A DNA stretch of 12,500 bases from Botryococcus braunii (lineage: Eukaryota; Chlorophyta; Trebouxiophyceae), in contig MVGU01001885.1 of NCBI GenBank assembly GCA_002005505.1, forward strand, positions 1-12,500, written 5' to 3'. This document shows, one piece after another, positions 1-8,155 of this stretch (position 1 is the first letter of the stretch; the number at the start of each line of letters is the position of its first letter). Position numbers and translations under genes: made by a program. The notes beneath the pieces are model-generated. The model had not been told where the DNA came from, made no database searches, and saw nothing but the letters and a program-made list of their open reading frames with translations.

Positions 1-278
1 ACTAGTTACTGTGTGTGTTCGTCCGACAGTAGTTTGTAAGTCATTCGATCTCTTTGGCTTGTTAAGCCGACTCCTGAATGGACTCATGTGAATTGCTTTC
101 TTTCTCTCTCACTTGTTGTGAGTAACTTCTGTGGAAGCAATTGCTATACGTGAATTGTTCATCAGTTTGACGCTGTCGACTATGTATGTCTTGGTCAAAC
201 TGATTAAGTACATGGATGATATACTTGTGAGTATAGTCATCATTTATGATTAATATAACACATTTGGATCTTTGCAGA
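1..278. other. Left flank, no convincing gene
   Basis: No long open frame is present. On the plus strand, 182-229 reads through a short frame ending in Y-M-D-D-I-L-V (209-229), which resembles the catalytic box of LTR-element reverse transcriptases. The frame stops soon after, near 254. A GTGAGT donor-like site starts at 227 and a TTTGCAG acceptor-like site ends at 277. The copia pol homology on the minus strand stops abruptly at 279-281, so this stretch is a different sequence joined at a breakpoint. It could be a decayed, inverted RT fragment or unrelated DNA. Confidence 0.4.
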
Positions 279-1036
279 TCACAAGGTGTCTAGGCCAGTA
301 ACCAGTTGCTCACTGCTCAGGCGTTTCATCCATGGATCTCCTGGGTGTCCCAATCTGCTGTGCCACAGGAAACGTTTGGCACAGTCATGGCTTTGAGCTT
401 TGGAGCATTTCTTCTTCAGAGCAGCTGTTACTGAATAAGGAACCTTCACTGGTGCTACTGGGAGGCAGTTATGGATATAATACAGGCCATTCTCTGGTTT
501 CACAGGCATCTGCCAACCACTCGGTCCTGAGACAGCAGTGAATGCTCCCAGTCTATCTGTACTGAACCGGATTCCATCACGCAGAGCAGCAGATACTGAT
601 AAAATATTGGTGGTGGCTGAGGGAACACACTGGACATGATGCAGCCACACTGGAACATGCTGAGAGGACATGAGACACACTGACCCAGTAGCAACAATAC
701 CCCCAGTGGCATCAGATGTAGCGAGCAGCAGTGGAATAGGGTGGTCATGTACTGTAGGGGCATGCAGCAGGGAAAGGTTGTTCACAAGATGTACAGACGC
801 TCCACTGTCCACAAGCCACGACTGTTTGGACTGTTGGTGTTTACTGCCATCCAGCACATTATATGATACCACGTATGGCATACCTTCTGAGGGAGGAGAA
901 GGTGGGCCTGGAGGAGGGTGCAGCAGTGGGAACGCTCCAGTGCCTGGGAATGCATGCTGCACGCTTGGAGGTGGCTGAGGTGCTCCAGGAAACTGCCCTT
1001 GGGGCCACATGGCAGCCAGTTGTTGTACAGCTGCCA
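279..1036 (-). pseudogene. Ty1/copia pol fragment: protease and GAG-pre-integrase
   Basis: This is the 5' part of a copia-type pol. A Gln/Pro-rich linker (about residues 1-55) leads to an aspartic protease active site WLVDSGAS (DSGA at residues 77-80). A GAG-pre-integrase segment follows, with FLWHSRLGHPG near residues 223-233. The protease would cut the Gag-Pol polyprotein; the second region precedes integrase. A TGA at 279-281 ends the frame, and the integrase, RT and RNase H expected next are absent, so the fragment is truncated. It is the in-frame continuation of the gag at 7240-8139, interrupted by the gypsy element. The apparent start ATG at 1037 is created by the junction (last LTR base A plus TG of the target site) and is not the native start. 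Confidence 0.85.
1032..1036. repeat. Target site duplication of gypsy element, left copy
   Basis: TGCCA directly abuts the outer end of the left LTR and is repeated as TGCCA at 7240-7244 directly after the right LTR. Five bp is the usual staggered cut of Ty3/gypsy integrases. Removing one copy restores the copia frame across gag and pol, which confirms the insertion point. Confidence 0.93.
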
Positions 1037-1525
1037 TGAAACAAAGGGAGACGTGTATGCAAGTTTAATAATAAGAGATACTAGGGTTTAAGGAAGGGGT
1101 GACACCGCGAGACAGTAAACGTGACGCCGATTCCTCTTACAATACGCAGCTCCTCCTCACGCAGGCGATTCCGAGTCTCCAATAAACAATATGGCCAACG
1201 CCAATACAATATAATATGCAACAGATATATCCAGGCCCCAAAGATAAGTGTGTCTCTCGAAGTGTGAGTCCAACTTGTGGTGAACCCGGCTACATCGCCC
1301 TTCTATGTGATGCTCTCGCGAGCACCACGAGAAGGATGACGAGAGGGCATCCTTTTGGACATTTCATGAACATCCTATATTGTGAAGCTTCTCGTAGTAC
1401 GACGTGCGTGAAGACACATGCGCACACATGCAGGCGTGCACGTAATTCGAAACACCTGCACATAATTCGAAAGGCGAGCCGCATGAGGTACGCAGACGCG
1501 GCACCGCACGCGTCACCTCACTACA
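1037..1525 (-). repeat. Gypsy 3' LTR
   Basis: 489 bp, TG...CA ended, matching 6751-7239 except at 1056 (T versus C at 6770), 1210 (T versus C at 6924) and 1352 (C versus A at 7066). On the element strand it starts TGTAGTGAGG and ends TTTGTTTCA. A TATA-like stretch (AATATAG on the minus strand) lies near 1375-1384, a candidate promoter in the U3 part. An ATTAAA-like signal on the minus strand is near 1064-1069, but its placement is uncertain. Confidence 0.95.
1438..1477. repeat. 20-bp tandem repeat in gypsy LTR U3
   Basis: Two adjacent 20-bp units, GCACGTAATTCGAAACACCT and GCACATAATTCGAAAGGCGA, share 15 or more positions around an ATTCGAA core. The same pair occurs in the other LTR at 7152-7191. 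Its position upstream of the TATA-like box on the element strand suggests an enhancer-type repeat; that role is inference. Confidence 0.6.
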
Positions 1526-1540
1526 TACTCCCCCCCCTAT
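1526..1540 (-). promoter_or_regulatory. Gypsy polypurine tract
   Basis: On the minus strand the bases just inside the 3' LTR read ATAGGGGGGGGAGTA, followed at once by the LTR start TGTAG. An uninterrupted run of 8 G flanked by A is the expected primer for plus-strand DNA synthesis. Confidence 0.8.
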
Positions 1541-2158
1541 TCCTGTGCGTCCCCGCGCAGAAGGCAGAGCGCAACAAAACAACAAAAGACCTTCCAACAT
1601 GCGGAGACTCAGAACACTACCTACGGGCAACCCGCCTCCCGTGTTGCCAGACCCCAGCCGATCGCTGCGTATCGGGGTCCCCACCATATAGAAATAAGAA
1701 TAAGTATCATTCATGACAAACATGACAAAAGACGAAACGGAGGAAACAGCTAAGTCCACGTAGAGCCAAAAGTCCAGAAGTTCATAAGTCGAGAAGTCCA
1801 CAAGTCCATAAGGCAAAGTTCAAGTGAGGTTCAAACCAAGTTCGAGTCCAAAGTTCCAGAGTCCAACGTTCCGTGTCCAGTGGCAATGAAGTGAAGCGGC
1901 CATGTCGAGCCTAATGTGCACAATGATCTATCCAGGTAAGGGACCCATGGTCCACCCTACCGGGTAAGGCAGCCTTACCCTAGCCTATCCACAGTCCATA
2001 TGGCCATACAGAGAGACCCCTCCAAGGAGGGCCAACCGGTCGACGGGACCCTAAGGGTGGACCCGAAGAGTCGTGCCCTTGGGAGGCAATGGCGGGAGCC
2101 CGTGACTCTCTCTGTACTCTTCCACTTTCTTGTGGCAACAACGCGTGACGTGTGCAAG
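1541..2158 (-). other. Gypsy 3' untranslated region with degenerate repeats and hairpins
   Basis: This lies between the last plausible pol codons and the polypurine tract; no conserved domain is seen. Around 1741-1890 a short motif close to AAGTCCA/AAGTTC recurs many times at about 9-11 bp spacing. At 1935-1960 an imperfect inverted repeat is centred on GGACC-CAT-GGTCC, and at 1962-1980 there is a near-perfect hairpin (GGGTAAGGC, one base, GCCTTACCC). CCCTCC-AA-GGAGGG follows near 2018-2031. These could fold in the 3' part of the genomic RNA; packaging or stability roles are speculation. Confidence 0.6.
1962..1980. repeat. 9-bp-arm inverted repeat in gypsy 3' region
   Basis: GGGTAAGGC and GCCTTACCC form perfect arms around a single A. 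The one-base centre means RNA would open at least one pair to make a loop, while as DNA it is an almost continuous palindrome. It is directly preceded by a second inverted repeat at 1935-1960. Confidence 0.75.
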
Positions 2159-2284
2159 TTATTTCCAGCTATCCTCATTTGGCTCGTTCGGATCGTCCAG
2201 AGTGCGGCCGCGTTCGCCAGTGAGTGGCTTGTGATCCACAATGCCACCACACCCGGGATCCACGATACATCCACACCCATGTCC
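2159..2284 (-). pseudogene. Possible remnant of the gypsy pol C-terminal tail
   Basis: After integrase similarity ends near 2289, a different minus-strand frame is open from 2284 to a TAA at 2159-2161. It encodes a hydrophilic stretch rich in Gly, Asp, Glu and Pro (ending DDPNEPNEDSWK), which would suit a pol C terminus. If so, an internal deletion with a frame change joins integrase to this tail. Composition is the only evidence, and it may be chance. Confidence 0.25.
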
Positions 2285-2288
2285 TTAA

Positions 2289-5200
2289 CAATTGTGCTAG
2301 AGTATAAGCATCAGCATTCATTGTTGTAGCAGCAAAATGAACACACTTGTTAAGCCTATCCACGACAAATCAAATAGCATCATTTCCATTGGGAGTCTTT
2401 GGCAAATTAGTAATGAAATCCATGGACAAACTTTGCCACTTCCTGACTGGTATTTGTAAAGGGTGAAGAAGACCAGCAGGCAAAGTATTCCGAGCCTTGA
2501 CCCGCTGGCAAGAGTCACAATGAGCAACATAGGCTTTGACATCCTCATACATTCCAGGCCAATACCATTCCCTTGTGAGAAGCTCATACATGCGAGTTAC
2601 TCCAGGGTGGCCAACATGAGGCGGGTCATGCAATGCTTCCAAAATTCCACGTCGCAGATTCTCAACAACAAGTTCCCCATTCTTCCTTTCCTCAAACAAT
2701 GCAGGAACATACTTCCGTCCATTCCTTTCCCAAAAGCCTCCCTTAAGACTAACCTTCCGACGATTCGCGCGCACTGCCAACCAAGGATCATCTGTGTAAG
2801 CCTTCCCAAGTTTTCCAAGTAAGGTTTCGTACCCATCGGTATCGGGGGTGAGCTCACTTGGGCTGGCCAACCCAATTTGCTCCATCGTGCCGAGGGGGTC
2901 TTGGACCTCCTGAGCGGGCTCCGTGACTTTTCGAACCTTGCGGGACCGAGCTGCATCCAATCTGGAGGGGGTGAGGCAGTCCGGAGAGGGGCGCGTACGC
3001 TTGCGCCGGAGGGCAACCCCGGCCACTACTCCATTGTCCCTCCCCCCAGATCCAGGGTGACCATGTTGAGTGAAACACCTGGAGAGCGGGTCCGCAATGT
3101 TGGTCTTTCCCGGTTCCCATACCCATTCAATCTCAAACTCCTGCAGGCGCTCGGCCCACCGAGCCCTCCGAGGACTAAGCCCAACCTGTTGACCCAAGAA
3201 GGTATTACACTTGTGATCCGTTACCACTGTCACTGGCTTCCCCAAAAGATAACATCTCCATTCCGTGAGAGCATACACTACAGCCAATAATTCCCGTTCC
3301 GTGGCACTGTAGTTCCTCTCGCTTGCTCCCAACTTCTTGCTAAAATAAGCACAAACCTTCCCATCTTGAAACAGCACAGCTCCCACGCCGTAATCGCATG
3401 CGTCGCACACCACCTTGAATGGCCGACGTACATCCGGGAGTGTCAGGATAGGGGCTCTTACCAATGCTTCCTTGATTTTGGTGAATGCTTCCTGTTGCTC
3501 CTGTCCCCACTTCCAAGGTGCCTTTGCTCCAGAGAGAGCGGTCAATGGGGTTGCTAGGATACTATAGTTTTGGATGAATTTGCGAAAATAGTTAGACAAC
3601 CCCAAAAACCTTCTAACTTCCGTTATGTTTGTGGGTGAAGGCCACTCTTGCACCACCTTGACTTTATCCATATCCACTTCCAATCCATTTGCACCAATAA
3701 TGTGTCCCAAGTACTTCAATTGGTTCTCAAAGAAAGAACATTTAACAAGTTTTGCCAAGAGTTGATGTTCACGCAGACGGGTGAAAACTCTCTCCAACTG
3801 CCCCAAGTGTTCATCTTCCGTTTTGCTGTAAATGAGCACATCATCTAAATACACCACCACAAATCCTTCCCTTATAAAGTCATGAAAGACTTCATTCATC
3901 AACCTCTGAAATGTGGCGGGGGCATTTGTCAGACCAAAGGGGAGAACAAGAAATTCGTACAAACCAAAAGGGGTCCGAAAGGCAGTCTTTGGCACATCCT
4001 CCTTCCGAAGCCTGACCTGATGGTATCCAGACAGTAAGTCCAAGCTTGAAAACACTTTTGCTCCCTTAAGTTTATCTAACAGGTCATCAATTCTGGGTAG
4101 AGGGTATCTATCAGAGATGGTGATTTTGTTGAGGGGACGGTAATCTATAACCATCCGTAAACTTCCATCCTTCTTCCTAACGAACAAAACAGGTGAAGCA
4201 AAAGGGGAGCAACTTGGCCTGATCAATCCCAATTTCAACATCTCATCCACTGTTTTCTCGCACTCCGCAAGCTCACTTGGAGCTAGCCGGTACGCGGGCC
4301 TATTGGGAGGCCGATGTCCTTCCTCCAAATTTATTGTGTGAAATACTTCCCTTTCCGGAGGTAGCCCCGGGAGTTGCTTGGCAAACAAATCCTCATTAGC
4401 ACGTAACAACTCCTTCAATGCCTGCGGTTTTCCTTCCAACATATCATTTATTTGTTGAGTGAAAGTCATACCGGTACCACTGGTGGGTTTTGTGACGACG
4501 GGCGTGTCGTCCACAGATTGGTCGGTATCCGCCAGGTCGACCCCACTTGAGGCGTCCTCCCCGGTGATGTCCACCAACTCAGCCTGGTCATTCACAAGCA
4601 CAGTGTACAAGCAAACTTTCCATACATCTTGCCCCTTCCATGCCCTTCCATTCCTGTCCTTCCTTCCCTCCTTCCTTTCTTTTGCTTGAAGACCCCAAAC
4701 AAGTTTTGGCCCAACCGGCAAGGGTGAATCTGCTCGTGTTAAGGTAACCCACTTCCCATGATGTCTAAAGTGAGCAGCTTTCACACGAAAATCAATGGAG
4801 GCTCCCCTTGCTTCCATCCAATCCTGCCCCAAAATCATGTCTACCCCATCAATCATGGCAGGGCTTACAATGAAGTTATGACGGGAGCTTACACCGGGCT
4901 TAAACGTAAATGACACATCGACCGTTCCTTTCGTATCAGACACACTTCCATCCGCAAGAGTCACTGAGATACTCGAGGGTTTATAGCGCACCCCAAGTCC
5001 TTGCAAAGTATCACTTTTAATGAAGGAATGAGACGCCCCACTGTCAAACAATACTGAAAGGATTTTCCCCTTAACATTCGCAGGAAAGGTCATAGCGAGC
5101 GGAGAGTCAGTAGTAACACTTCCCATGGTGAGTGTGGGTCTTGGGGGAACCACACAACATATAAAAGAGAATGGGTATACACTAGTTTGACCATTCATGT

Positions 5201-5459
5201 CTACCGCCTGTCCCTTCCTTCCTGAACACACTTCCACAATCCTTCCTTGCATACGGTGAGCATAGAGACTCTTACTTTTCCAAGCTTTCCTTCCCACAAT
5301 GAAACAACAAGTGAGGGACGGGTTGCACCTTTGTTCCCCTAAAAACTTGGAAATCTCAGATTCAGCCTTCCTAACATTTGGCACCACAAGGTTCACCCCT
5401 TCCTTTCCCAATTTGGAGGCCACAAGAGAGTGTAATTCATGCAAGCAAGTGGCATCCAT
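2289..5459 (-). pseudogene. Gypsy pol: protease, RT, RNase H, broken integrase
   Basis: From ATG at 5459 the frame is open for 1,029 codons to a TGA at 2370-2372. Aspartic protease: LFDSGASHSF (DSGA at 139-142). Reverse transcriptase: about 395-590, with SSLDLLSGYHQ (Asp474) and YLDD at 537-540. RNase H: about 680-795, with CDACDYGVGAVL and TDHK. Integrase zinc finger: His944, His951, Cys981, Cys984. The core begins with SMDFITNLP (Asp1014, first catalytic Asp). At the TGA, relatives usually carry a residue such as Trp in the pattern D-x-I-W-V-x-V-D-R-L, so TGG to TGA is likely. The same frame resumes as FVVDRLNKCVHF to about 2289, then similarity is lost. The second Asp and the Glu of the DDE triad are missing. 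A full pol would copy and integrate the element; this one cannot make a complete integrase. The start lies 11 nt after the gag stop in another frame. Confidence 0.92.
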
Positions 5460-5470
5460 GGCTTCAGAAT

Positions 5471-6670
5471 TTACTTTTGAGGATTATGCCCCGGCCCTTT
5501 TCCCTTCCAATGTCCTCCCCGGCCACCACGGCCCTTCCACTGCCCACCTCGAGCTTGATTAGAGGGAAAAGGAGGAGGTGGGGGCAATTGACTGTCGCGC
5601 CTGCTCTTCCTTTGCAAGTAGTCCCGCTTGGCCTGACATTGCCATTGCTCGTGACCAAAGTTTTTGCAGAAGTAACACTGGCGCTCGGAGGGGACGCTAG
5701 TCCGAGAATCTAACTTCCCACCAACGCTGTGGCCGACGGCTCCAAGCACAGGCCCCTGGGTGAATCCCGGAAAGTGTGCCGGCCTGCTTATGGGAGTCCT
5801 CTTCACAGCGTTGAGAACCTTCCTTCCTTCCTGTCCCCTCAGCATCCCCCCTGACTTTAAGTTACTTTCATATTGCACCACATAAGTGCACAATACGTCG
5901 AGGTCTGAGAATCTAACACCAGTTTGTGGGTTTATCGTGCAAGCAACTCTAATATGAGCATTCAAGCCTTTGAGAAACATGTATATTTTATCATTTTCGC
6001 ATATCTCGTACTCAGTTTCAACGTCACTCAAGAGCGTTATGAACCTTTCGATATATTTTTCAACACTTTCATGGCCTTGATAGACATGATCAAGCTTTTG
6101 GCGTGCGGCCATAACAAGGTCGGTTGAGTCATAGCGGTTCCCCATAAAAGTCTTGAACTCCTCCCAAGTTGCTTCCATTTGATCCCCTTCCCGTTCCTTC
6201 CTTTTTAAGTGAGTTCCCCACACCTTTGTAGGTCGCTCCTCCATGCACTGGAGTGCGACTGCCACCCACTTGTCACGTGCCACATTCGAGATGTCAGCAT
6301 AAGATTCTACTTTGCTAGCAAAGAACTGGAAACTCCCCCGTTTGCCCGTGAACATTGCGGGTGTAGGCACACGCACTACGTGATTTGAGGATGGCGTCCG
6401 CTGGGAAGCTCGTTGACCCTCCAAGGCCTCGATCCTTTTGAGTAGCTTAGCAATCAAAATTTGGGTTCTGTCTTTCATCAAGGGTTTCTTCATTGGTGCA
6501 AGCTTGGTTTTCCGTTTGGGTGTGGGTTTAGGCGGTGGAGCTGGTTCCGTTTCAAACTCCTCTTGCATGAGATCGTCCACTTCGACACCCTCCTTTTCAA
6601 GCCCTTCCAACAATTCCTTTTCCAACAAAGGGATACCAGCGTACTTGCTTCCTTTCCTGACGGACGCCAT
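5471..6670 (-). CDS. Gypsy gag (capsid and nucleocapsid)
   Basis: 399 residues from ATG at 6670 (MASVRKGSKY). An upstream in-frame TTG at 6685 is not a likely eukaryotic start. The N-terminal part is charged with a Pro/Lys segment (residues 44-66). The middle (about 130-280) matches the retrotransposon gag capsid pattern, with WEEFKTFMGNRY and Y-I-E-R-F. One CCHC zinc knuckle, CYFCKNFGHEQWQC (Cys332, Cys335, His340, Cys345), binds RNA in the nucleocapsid. The C terminus is an RGG/Lys-rich tail (about 373-395), also typical of RNA binding. The frame is intact. The stop is TAA at 5471-5473, with pol in the -1 frame just beyond. Gag would form the virus-like particle in the cytoplasm that packages element RNA. 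Confidence 0.93.
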   Translation of the reverse strand: MASVRKGSKYAGIPLLEKELLEGLEKEGVEVDDLMQEEFETEPAPPPKPTPKRKTKLAPMKKPLMKDRTQILIAKLLKRIEALEGQRASQRTPSSNHVVRVPTPAMFTGKRGSFQFFASKVESYADISNVARDKWVAVALQCMEERPTKVWGTHLKRKEREGDQMEATWEEFKTFMGNRYDSTDLVMAARQKLDHVYQGHESVEKYIERFITLLSDVETEYEICENDKIYMFLKGLNAHIRVACTINPQTGVRFSDLDVLCTYVVQYESNLKSGGMLRGQEGRKVLNAVKRTPISRPAHFPGFTQGPVLGAVGHSVGGKLDSRTSVPSERQCYFCKNFGHEQWQCQAKRDYLQRKSRRDSQLPPPPPFPSNQARGGQWKGRGGRGGHWKGKGPGHNPQK

Positions 6671-6720
6671 ACTCGCAAGGGACAATCCGATGGCAACCTT
6701 CCTTACGTCTCCCTTCGAAC

Positions 6721-6748
6721 CGAGGCTCTAACCGCCTCGCCGATACCA
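6721..6748 (-). promoter_or_regulatory. Gypsy primer binding site, apparently interrupted
   Basis: Two bases inside the 5' LTR the minus strand reads TGGTATC (6748-6742), the start of the common initiator tRNA-Met primer site TGGTATCAGAGC. Twelve bases, GGCGAGGCGGTT (6741-6730), intervene before AGAGCC (6729-6724), the rest of that site. The insert with the following bases forms a 6-bp stem (CGAGGC/GCCTCG, 7-base loop, 6721-6739). Either the primer uses only a short pairing, or another tRNA is used, or this copy has a damaged site. Confidence 0.6.
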
Positions 6749-6750
6749 AA

Positions 6751-7239
6751 TGAAACAAAGGGAGACGTGCATGCAAGTTTAATAATAAGAGATACTAGGG
6801 TTTAAGGAAGGGGTGACACCGCGAGACAGTAAACGTGACGCCGATTCCTCTTACAATACGCAGCTCCTCCTCACGCAGGCGATTCCGAGTCTCCAATAAA
6901 CAATATGGCCAACGCCAATACAACATAATATGCAACAGATATATCCAGGCCCCAAAGATAAGTGTGTCTCTCGAAGTGTGAGTCCAACTTGTGGTGAACC
7001 CGGCTACATCGCCCTTCTATGTGATGCTCTCGCGAGCACCACGAGAAGGATGACGAGAGGGCATCATTTTGGACATTTCATGAACATCCTATATTGTGAA
7101 GCTTCTCGTAGTACGACGTGCGTGAAGACACATGCGCACACATGCAGGCGTGCACGTAATTCGAAACACCTGCACATAATTCGAAAGGCGAGCCGCATGA
7201 GGTACGCAGACGCGGCACCGCACGCGTCACCTCACTACA
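6751..7239 (-). repeat. Gypsy 5' LTR
   Basis: 489 bp partner of 1037-1525, about 99.4 percent identical by direct comparison. As the 5' LTR it should carry the promoter for the genomic RNA. The copia gag frame runs about 54 codons into it before a stop, giving a hybrid ORF end at 7078 that has no biological meaning as a gag domain. Confidence 0.95.
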
Positions 7240-7244
7240 TGCCA
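7240..7244. repeat. Target site duplication of gypsy element, right copy
   Basis: TGCCA identical to 1032-1036, flanking the other end of the gypsy element. It lies in the last codons before the break in copia gag. Confidence 0.93.
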
Positions 7245-8139
7245 CCACATTGCGTTGTGTCTCTGCATCCCTTTTGCGTTTGCGGCAGTCTCTCCAAAAA
7301 TGGCCTTTCCTGTGGCAGTAGTTGCACGTGCCTCTCACTTCTCCCCTTGATTCTGTGTCTGCTGGATGTCTGGAGGGAATGGCCCCGCTAGTAGAAGGGG
7401 CTGGGGCAGCCTCTGGTTGAGTAGGCATTGCTTTCATCACCATGGCATGCTGTTCACCATCATCGTTGTAGCCAGAAGCCTCTGCTGTGGTGGAAATGAG
7501 AGCTGCCAGCTCATCCAGGGGGTAAGCTACTGCAGTGGGTAACAGCCCGGGAGGATTGGCTGCAGCTGGCAGTCCCTGCACTATCTGAGTGGCCACATGA
7601 CCATCCAAGAGGTCATGTCCATTGCGTTTCAAGCAGCTTTTGAGATTTATCATTCTGGACACATACTGAGAGATTGTTTCTCCACGTCTCATCCCTCTTG
7701 ACATTTCCTTCAGCCAGTCTGCATTGGCTTGAGTGTTGTAACCACCAACAAATTTCTTGCAAATGAACAGATATGCATCATATGCCGACGGCTTACTTGA
7801 CACTTCGCCTAACCATTCCTCTGGAACTGACTCATACAGCAGAAGCATTGCAGCCGCATTATGGATAGTCCCAGGCATGGCTGACTGAATGGCAGGAAAA
7901 GAACCCTTAGCACTATTGGCCGCAGTAAAGGCATTGTCCCATACCACAAAATTTGTGCCATGACGATCCAGCTTAATATGCACCTTGACTTGGGTGGCTA
8001 TGACCTTGGGAAGTACATCTCCCTCACCCTTTGATGTACTGGGTGTACATGGCTGTCGTGTGGGGGACGATGTAGACGCCTCCTCTGTTGTGGGCTCCTC
8101 CTCTGATGGCTCCCTTGATTTAGATCTCTTCCTCGCCAT
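7240..8139 (-). pseudogene. Ty1/copia gag, split from pol by the gypsy insertion
   Basis: From ATG at 8139 (A at -3, G at +4, a good context) 300 codons reach the insertion point. About residues 55-225 match the copia gag (UBN2-type) pattern: K-L-D-R-x-G-T-N-F-x-x-W, W-L-x-E-V, and a region around M-R-R-G-E-T-I-S-Q-Y-V. One CCHC knuckle, CNYCHRKGHFWRDC (Cys272, Cys275, His280, Cys285), lies just before the break. In the uninterrupted element the same frame continues into the protease at 1036, so Gag and Pol were one polyprotein. The present frame runs into LTR sequence and ends at 7078. The N-terminal 40 residues are charged and Ser/Glu-rich. No inactivating change is visible apart from the insertion. 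Confidence 0.88.
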
Positions 8140-8155
8140 GTTGCTCGAATGTCAC

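Larger units (their letters stand above)
1037..7239 (-). mobile_element. Ty3/gypsy LTR retrotransposon, nested in a copia element
   Basis: A complete-ended, internally defective element in minus orientation. In element order: 5' LTR 7239-6751, primer site about 6748-6729, gag 6670-5471, pol 5459-2289, tail and 3' untranslated region 2288-1541, polypurine tract about 1540-1526, 3' LTR 1525-1037. Pol order protease-RT-RNase H-integrase is the gypsy (Metaviridae-like) order. LTRs begin TG and end CA and differ at only 3 of 489 positions, so insertion was recent relative to local substitution rate. Integrase is broken and shortened, so transposition of this copy would need proteins supplied by a relative. 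No chromodomain is visible, but the region where one would lie is missing. Confidence 0.95.

Noticed and set aside
1216..1816. ORFs in and beside the LTR on both strands
   Set aside because: They lie in LTR or 3' region sequence, show no domain and recur with the LTR copy at 6930-7391.
2463..5713. Plus-strand ORFs of 63-137 codons across the gypsy pol region
   Set aside because: They are shadows of the minus-strand pol and gag.
6671..6685. Gag start at 6685
   Set aside because: The codon there is TTG; the ATG at 6670 is the sensible eukaryotic start.
7078..7239. C-terminal extension of copia gag
   Set aside because: These codons are gypsy LTR sequence read through after the insertion.
8080..8139. 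Copia gag N terminus MARKRSKS as a second H3-like mimic (ARK-S of H3 residues 7-10)
   Set aside because: Only A-R-K is shared and an extra Arg breaks the ARKS order; basic gag N termini are common, so the match is too weak.
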